A stretch of 64,000 nucleotides of DNA from assembly GCA_026225945.1 (NCBI GenBank), contig JAMJFZ010001868.1, forward strand, positions 5,525,501-5,589,500, given 5' to 3'. The position numbers and the translations under genes are program-made. Shown one piece after another: positions 59,295 through 64,000 of the stretch (position 1 is its first letter; every line of letters starts with the position of its first letter). This stretch comes from Cricetomys ansorgei (taxonomy: Eukaryota > Chordata > Mammalia > Rodentia > Nesomyidae). The notes below the pieces were generated by a model. The model worked only from the letters and a program-made list of their open reading frames with translations. It was not told where the DNA came from and ran no database searches.

Positions 59295-61055
59295 GTTTTG
59301 TTCATTGCTTGTTATTTATTTATAAAAATATCCAGCAGCATTAGGAAGAACAAAATATCCTAAAGTTTCCCAGAAAGAAATCCTTCTTTTAGAAATTATC
59401 CTTACTTTTTTCTCTATTTTAAAACATAGATAAATTTGCTTATTCTGTGACTCTTAGTATCCTAAAATTTCTACTTCATTTTGATTTAAAAAGATAAATA
59501 AAATCTTTCCAGAGAGGTTAATGACCCTTGATTTGGGCAAATTCTAGAGCTATCTAGAGATGACACCAACTAGCTGTCAATATATATCTGATTAATCAAG
59601 TTGAGGAATGAACTGAATAAATGATAGGAACTTAAACTGTTGTCACCAATAAAGTATTTGTGGCTGCAAAGAGCAGAAAATCAATCTAAATTTGGCTTTA
59701 TAAATGCAGTGTTTAATTTGCCTTTTAAATTCAATTTATTTAAATGACTATAAACCACTAGGCCCAAGAATAAAGAAAGCTGATTATAAAAGTTAATTAA
59801 AATATTTCATTTTGCTGGACAAAATGAGCTACATGAACAAATAGTATTCACACTCAGACAATTTCTAGAGAACTGTCATGCAAGATAAAAAGTCGATGTT
59901 GTGACAAATACAGGTAAGCAAGATCCTATTTTCATATTAGCCAGGCTTACTAAACTGTAATTTTGAATATATAATAGGTAATATGAGAAAGGGAAAATTT
60001 GCGTGCAATTCCTTTTTTATTATTTTCCAAGAAGTTAAAATAAGTCATAACCAGTAATATAATCTCACAAATACTAATTGGGATCAATTGGTTTAAGTAA
60101 CTACTATGTTTTATGCAACGTGGAGACTCTGTGGTGAGAAAGATACATAAGATGCTGTCCTATACCTAGTAAGCTCTGAGTCTGACAGCACTCATGAACA
60201 CAGGTGACTGACCTAAAAACACTGTGAAGAATGCTATGATCTAGAACCTTCACAATGGCTAGTGAGGACCCTTTAATGGCATCAGTCAGATTTTTGAGAG
60301 CACTGGAAGAGATTTCATAGATCAAGTCATGTTAGGCATTTTGTTTCTGGAATGGTAATAAAAAGGAAGACAACACAGGAGGAGGTGACAACACGAGCAG
60401 AAGGATGGGTAAAGCAAAAGACAGCATCACTGGTAGAGAGACGGGTGTAACCAGGACCATGTGTTCGTAACTGGAAACCAGGCAAAGGATAAGCAAGAAT
60501 CAATGATGTAATGGTTCAAATTTCATCTGAGGTGAACTCAATGTGAACTGCAGTACTTCCCTTTCTAATGTCTTCCCACAACAGAGGCTTTTAAATTTTT
60601 TGCTCTATATTTTTATGAGCGAAACGTGGCTATGGAAAAGGCTGGGAAATCTGTATGGGGTTATATTTAGATGTTCCTACAGAGGAGGAAAAATAGTAAA
60701 GAGAAAAAATAAGAAGTAGTCTTAGTGAACAAATGCAAGTAGATCAATGCTCAGAGTGTGATGTCTGAAATATAGTGTGCCTGTGGGGAAACTCCAGCTT
60801 CAATCATTCCTTCTTTCACTTTGAAGAAACCAGATGTTGTTCAGACCTCAGTCTCCCATCTGTAAATCTGTGAAAACAAATTGTCTGTATCACTTAGGTT
60901 AATTAAAAGCACATACAAAGTACCCACTACTGTATAAGACAATCAGAAAATAAAAACACATTTTGAAATTGGCCTAACCTGAATGAATTTTCCTGTGAGA
61001 ACAAGAGGATTATTGGTGTCTCACATTCTCAACTTCAAAGTGTACTTCTTCAACT
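59295..61055. other. Unassigned DNA, possible very old repeats
   Basis: 60100-60500 and 60835-60910 weakly resemble MIR-age elements. I cannot assign them. No gene. Confidence 0.35.
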
Positions 61056-61059
61056 AGCA

Positions 61060-61455
61060 TGTTATATTAGTTACTTATTAGTTACTGTTATGAAACACCA
61101 TGATGAAACATGGCTTAGAGAATAAAATGCTTATTTTGACCTGATTCCAGAGGGTTAAATCCCTCATGGTAGGGAGACATGGCAGCAAGCAGTAAGCATT
61201 ATGGCTAGAACAGGAAGCTGTATGATCACATTCTCAATCATAAACAAGAAGCAGAGAGCACACTGGAAGCGGGTAAGGTTATAAACTCTTTAATCCTGCC
61301 CCTGGTGACATACATCTCCAGTAAGTCTTCACCTCCATACAACTTCCTCAAAACTGTGCTACCAGCTGTGGACCAAGTACTCAAATATCTAAGCCTATGG
61401 GGAAATTTGTTCATTCAATCTTCCATGGGTATACAGGATAATAGGAAAAGAGTAC
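61060..61455 (-). mobile_element. ORR1/MT-like MaLR LTR
   Basis: On the + strand 'ttatgaaacaccatgatgaaa' (61089), 'gattccagagggttaaatcc' (61143), 'catggcagcaagcagtaagc' (61179), 'gaagcagagagcacactgga' (61249), 'ctggtgacatacatctccag' (61302) and 'agctgtggaccaagtactca' (61364) trace an antisense rodent MaLR. It ends near 'taagcctatggggaaatttg' (61390). Confidence 0.8.
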
Positions 61456-61554
61456 AAACTGCCAAAATGAAAGCTGTATTAGAATTCCTTGAATTGCTAA
61501 TGTAGTTTAATAAAACTTTACTTTGTCTATTATTTATTACATTTTACTTATTAA

Positions 61555-61843
61555 TTTTTGTGGAGGCCTGAGCATGTGGAGACTAGAAGTGAAATTCTCA
61601 CATTTTCCACAACCATTCTCCACCTTATCTTTTGAAACAGGGTCTATCCCTGAACTTGAAACTCATTGATTCAGCTAGGCTGACTGTCTAGTGAGGTTTG
61701 AGAATCTCCTATCTCTACAACCTTACCACTAGGATTATAAGTGTGCTGCTGTACCCAGTTTTGTACAGGGGTGCTGGAGACCTGAACTGGGATCTCCCTG
61801 TTTGCAAAGCAAGTACTTTTTGAATTGAAAGATATCCAGTTCC
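61555..61843 (-). mobile_element. B4-type SINE
   Basis: On the + strand 'tctccaccttatcttttgaa' (61618), 'acagggtctatccctgaact', 'gctaggctgactgtctagtg' and 'caggggtgctggagacctga' (61767) give the B4 order. The right edge, 'atatccagttcc', is a decayed minus-strand tRNA-like head. Confidence 0.75.
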
Positions 61844-61912
61844 TTCATTTTTATTATACTTGTTTTATAGGAGAACTCCCTCATTTTCATTATAGTTGTT
61901 TTAAAAGAATAC
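61842..61912. repeat. Imperfect 35-36 bp tandem duplication
   Basis: 'ccttcatttttattatactt' (61842) and 'ccctcattttcattatagtt' (61878) begin two adjacent units that agree at roughly four positions in five. It lies at the right edge of the B4 SINE. Confidence 0.65.
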
Positions 61913-62099
61913 TATAATATTTGAAGAAATAATTTTTATTATATTGTTCATTATTTATTATATTTGAACTAATAATTTTATTAATAGATACAAGTAGCAA
62001 AACCTTAAAATCAAACCAAACTATAAACCGCAGTACTTTAAACTACCTCATCATTAACACAAACAGTAGAAGATACAGATGATGGTATAGCAAAAAAGA

Positions 62100-62520
62100 A
62101 ATAGAGGTTTGTTAAAGGAACTCATCAGCTGAATTATCCTCAACCATATCATCTATCAAATGTGCAGTGTAATTAGTCCAAGCTTCAGTTCCCATGGCAG
62201 TAAAATGAGAATGGCTGCCTGTATCCATACATGCCAGGTTCATCCTGACTTTTGGAGCCTGCTGATTTTTTCTGACTGAACTCTTCTGACTCCAGTTTAC
62301 TCTGGCTGATTCTCTGACTCCCTCAGACTGAACTGCTCTTCCCATTGATTCTGACTTCTTCTGTCAAGCTGCCTCTGTATTTTGGTGAGCTTTCACTGCC
62401 CCATACTGTTTACCTCTCCCTGCCTGCTGTGACTAACTGCTGTAACTGACTACTGCTTGAGATGAGAGCCCACCTTTCTCTCCTGAATTATCTTGAGGCA
62501 ATTTGATAGAAAATGTCATT
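62100..62520 (-). mobile_element. RMER1-like element, second copy
   Basis: The block 62270-62480 ('tctgactgaactcttctgac', 'gattctctgactccctcaga', 'cctgctgtgactaactgctg') is the reverse complement of motifs in 42400-42640. It is therefore the same family in the opposite orientation. It lacks the B1-head-like left part clearly seen at 42.1 kb. Confidence 0.58.
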
Positions 62521-62769
62521 CAGCAAGTGCTTACAAATGACAATGACAATCAAAATACTGACACGATATCATAATTCCACCTTGCATTTACACCTCAAAA
62601 ACCAGTCCTGGGCACATAGTTTCTATTCACTTTATCTAACATTATCAATCTTTAGTTTCCCTCACATGGGTTCCAGTTAAAAAACAACCAATGTCATCAA
62701 CTCTTTAGGTCCAAGAAGACCCTGTTCACTAATAGAGTTGGTGAGCCTTATAAAGATCTATTGGTAGAG

Positions 62770-63115
62770 TTATAGTTTAAATATGAAGTATCCTTAGCTT
62801 GTGACATTGCTTTGAAAATGTGCAATCTTTAGGATATGGAGTCTGAAGTAGGTCATTGAGAGTGAAGGGAGCTTTGAAAGCTATATCCACTTCCAGTTGC
62901 AGTCTAGTGCTCTCTGGTTCTTTATCCATGCCACATGCACAATCATTGGCATGAATTCCCACCATAGATCCATTTGCATTACCATGTGTACTCTGCTTTG
63001 ACAGAATGAAACTCCTCTGAAACTAGAAGCCAAAATGTTTAATTTAAATGTTTTAAATTTTAAATTTAAAGTGTTTCTGTCTGATGACTAACCACAGAGA
63101 AAAGTAACTAACATA
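62770..63115 (+). mobile_element. ORR1/MT-like MaLR LTR
   Basis: Opens with 'gtttaaatatgaagtatcct' (62774), with 'tctgaagtaggtcattgaga' at 62842. The far end reads 'gaaactcctctgaaactaga' (63007), 'agccaaaatgtttaattt', then 'atgactaaccacagagaaaa' (63083) and 'gtaactaacatac'. The sense order matches rodent MaLR LTRs. Confidence 0.72.
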
Positions 63116-63119
63116 CAAC

Positions 63120-63490
63120 CATAAAGAGAATATTCTGCATTTCCTACCATCTTCCCTACAGATTTGGACATAATCAAGCTGGCTGATTAGCTATTCCCCA
63201 TACACAGCAGCAACCATTGCATGTCTTACCCAGTTACTAGCAATCCCACATCCCTTCCTATAACTAAACCTACTTTTTGTTTTTTGCTTTTTCCTCTTTT
63301 TTTTCCATCAAAGTCACCATTGTACTTATTAACAAATTACTTTAGTTCAATAGAATGAAGAAATTAAACATTTTATATGAAATACTGCTTGGAAATTATC
63401 TGGTGAACGGATTCTTATTTGCTATAGCACATGAGGTTGTTTCCCTTCCACAATCAGGACTTTCCCACCAAAATATATTTAGCAATTGTT
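63120..63490. other. Unassigned DNA
   Basis: No gene or confident repeat found. Confidence 0.4.
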
Positions 63491-63499
63491 TTAAATGTT

Positions 63500-63757
63500 A
63501 GCCATTTAAAGGATAAGGTTCTTATCCTTTGTGACTGGTGTTTATAAGAAGACACACTCAGATAGGGAAAAAGGCTTATAAAAAGCCCAGAAGATAGACA
63601 TCTACAAGCCACAGAAACAGGCTAAACAAGAAACTGATGCTGTTGTACTTTAATCTCAAACTTCCATCCTCAGGAACTATGAGAAAATAAATTTCTGATA
63701 TTCAAGTCATTCAGTCTGTGTTAATTTGTTATGACAACTGCAGAAAACTTATACAAT
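63500..63757 (+). mobile_element. MLT1-type MaLR LTR (3' part)
   Basis: 'tgtttataagaagacacact' (63539), then 'caggaactatgagaaaataaatttctgatattcaag' read as separated blocks at 63671-63706, and 'cagtctgtgttaatttgttatgac' near 63712, are the sense MLT1 end (CTTATAAGAAGAGACAC, GAACTGTGAGAAATAAATTTCTGTT, CAGTCTGTGGTATTTTGTTA). The AATAAA inside is the LTR polyadenylation signal. Confidence 0.8.
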
Positions 63758-63759
63758 CC

Positions 63760-64000
63760 TTGAAGCCTATATATTTTTATTTGGTATAGGAGAAAATAAG
63801 GGAGGGAGAGAAGGAGAGACTTATGATACACTAATTTTTACCTGTATGCATCTCATAGAAATCAATAATGAAGTCCATAGTTACTCAATCTTCTACTTCT
63901 CTTCAAACTAAATAGCATATTAAATGATGAGTAAGATCAACTACTCTTGCATTTAATGATGATAAAACAATTCCCATTGCTTAAGTAGTAGCTGGTGAAT
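63760..64000. other. Unassigned DNA at window edge
   Basis: No gene or confident repeat. The window ends here, so any feature that continues is not visible. Confidence 0.4.

Noticed and set aside
60100..60500. Named ancient repeat
   Set aside because: The resemblance to a MIR/L2-age mammalian repeat is too weak for me to assign a family by eye.
63690..63700. AATAAA as the polyadenylation site of a host gene
   Set aside because: It is the built-in signal of the MLT1 LTR. Other AATAAA motifs are common in such AT-rich DNA.

Overview
The window looks like nuclear DNA from a muroid rodent (mouse, rat, hamster or deer-mouse group). It is AT-rich, has no long open frames, and carries rodent-specific interspersed repeats: B1, B2/B3 and B4 SINEs, rodent L1 3' UTRs of the Lx type, and ORR1/MT-like MaLR LTRs. 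These sit over an older mammalian layer of MIR, L2, L1M and MLT1. I cannot name the species. The SINE copies are mostly diverged, and I saw no fresh rat ID element and no near-consensus young B1 or B2. All family names come from remembered consensus sequences, not from a database search, and boundaries are approximate (about 10-50 bases) unless a target-site duplication is given.

I find no protein-coding exon, tRNA or rRNA gene, or other RNA gene that I can support. The longest open frame is 143 codons, has no recognisable domain, and is about what chance allows in 64 kb. Many other open frames lie across microsatellites or LTR/L1 sequence. The window therefore reads as a gene desert or the inside of a very large intron.

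Layout. 1-10 kb: an L1 3' UTR (1.86-3.0 kb), two opposed L1 3' UTR fragments (7.2-8.15 kb), and three old SINEs. 10-16 kb: L1 remnants on both strands, a 36-bp AT palindrome, and a CT tract beside a SINE. 16-19 kb: nothing clear. 19.9-24.9 kb: the densest part, a large L1 3' half broken by two SINEs, a CA/TG block and an LTR, followed by two more L1 3' ends. 25-28 kb: an L1 3' fragment, an L2 and a polypyrimidine tract. 28.7-30.3 kb: a 5'-inverted (twin-primed) L1 with visible target-site duplications, split by a GC-rich solo LTR. 31-40 kb: B4, L2, MIR, B1, MLT1, L1M and microsatellites. 40-43 kb: B1, B3, a CA/GA tract and an RMER1-like element. 43-53 kb: mostly unassigned DNA with MIR, B1, MLT1 and ORR1-like pieces. 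53.4-55.6 kb: two L1 3' ends and a TAAA tract. 56-61 kb: sparse. 61-63.8 kb: a cluster of MaLR LTRs, a B4 and a second RMER1-like copy in the opposite orientation.

There is no gene network to describe. What can be read is insertion history: ancient repeats first, then rodent L1s, then SINEs and LTRs inside those L1s. I found no evidence for a new biological system. The most informative objects are the twin-primed L1 with its nested LTR, the layered L1 at 19.9-23.3 kb, the palindromes, and the RMER1-like pair.
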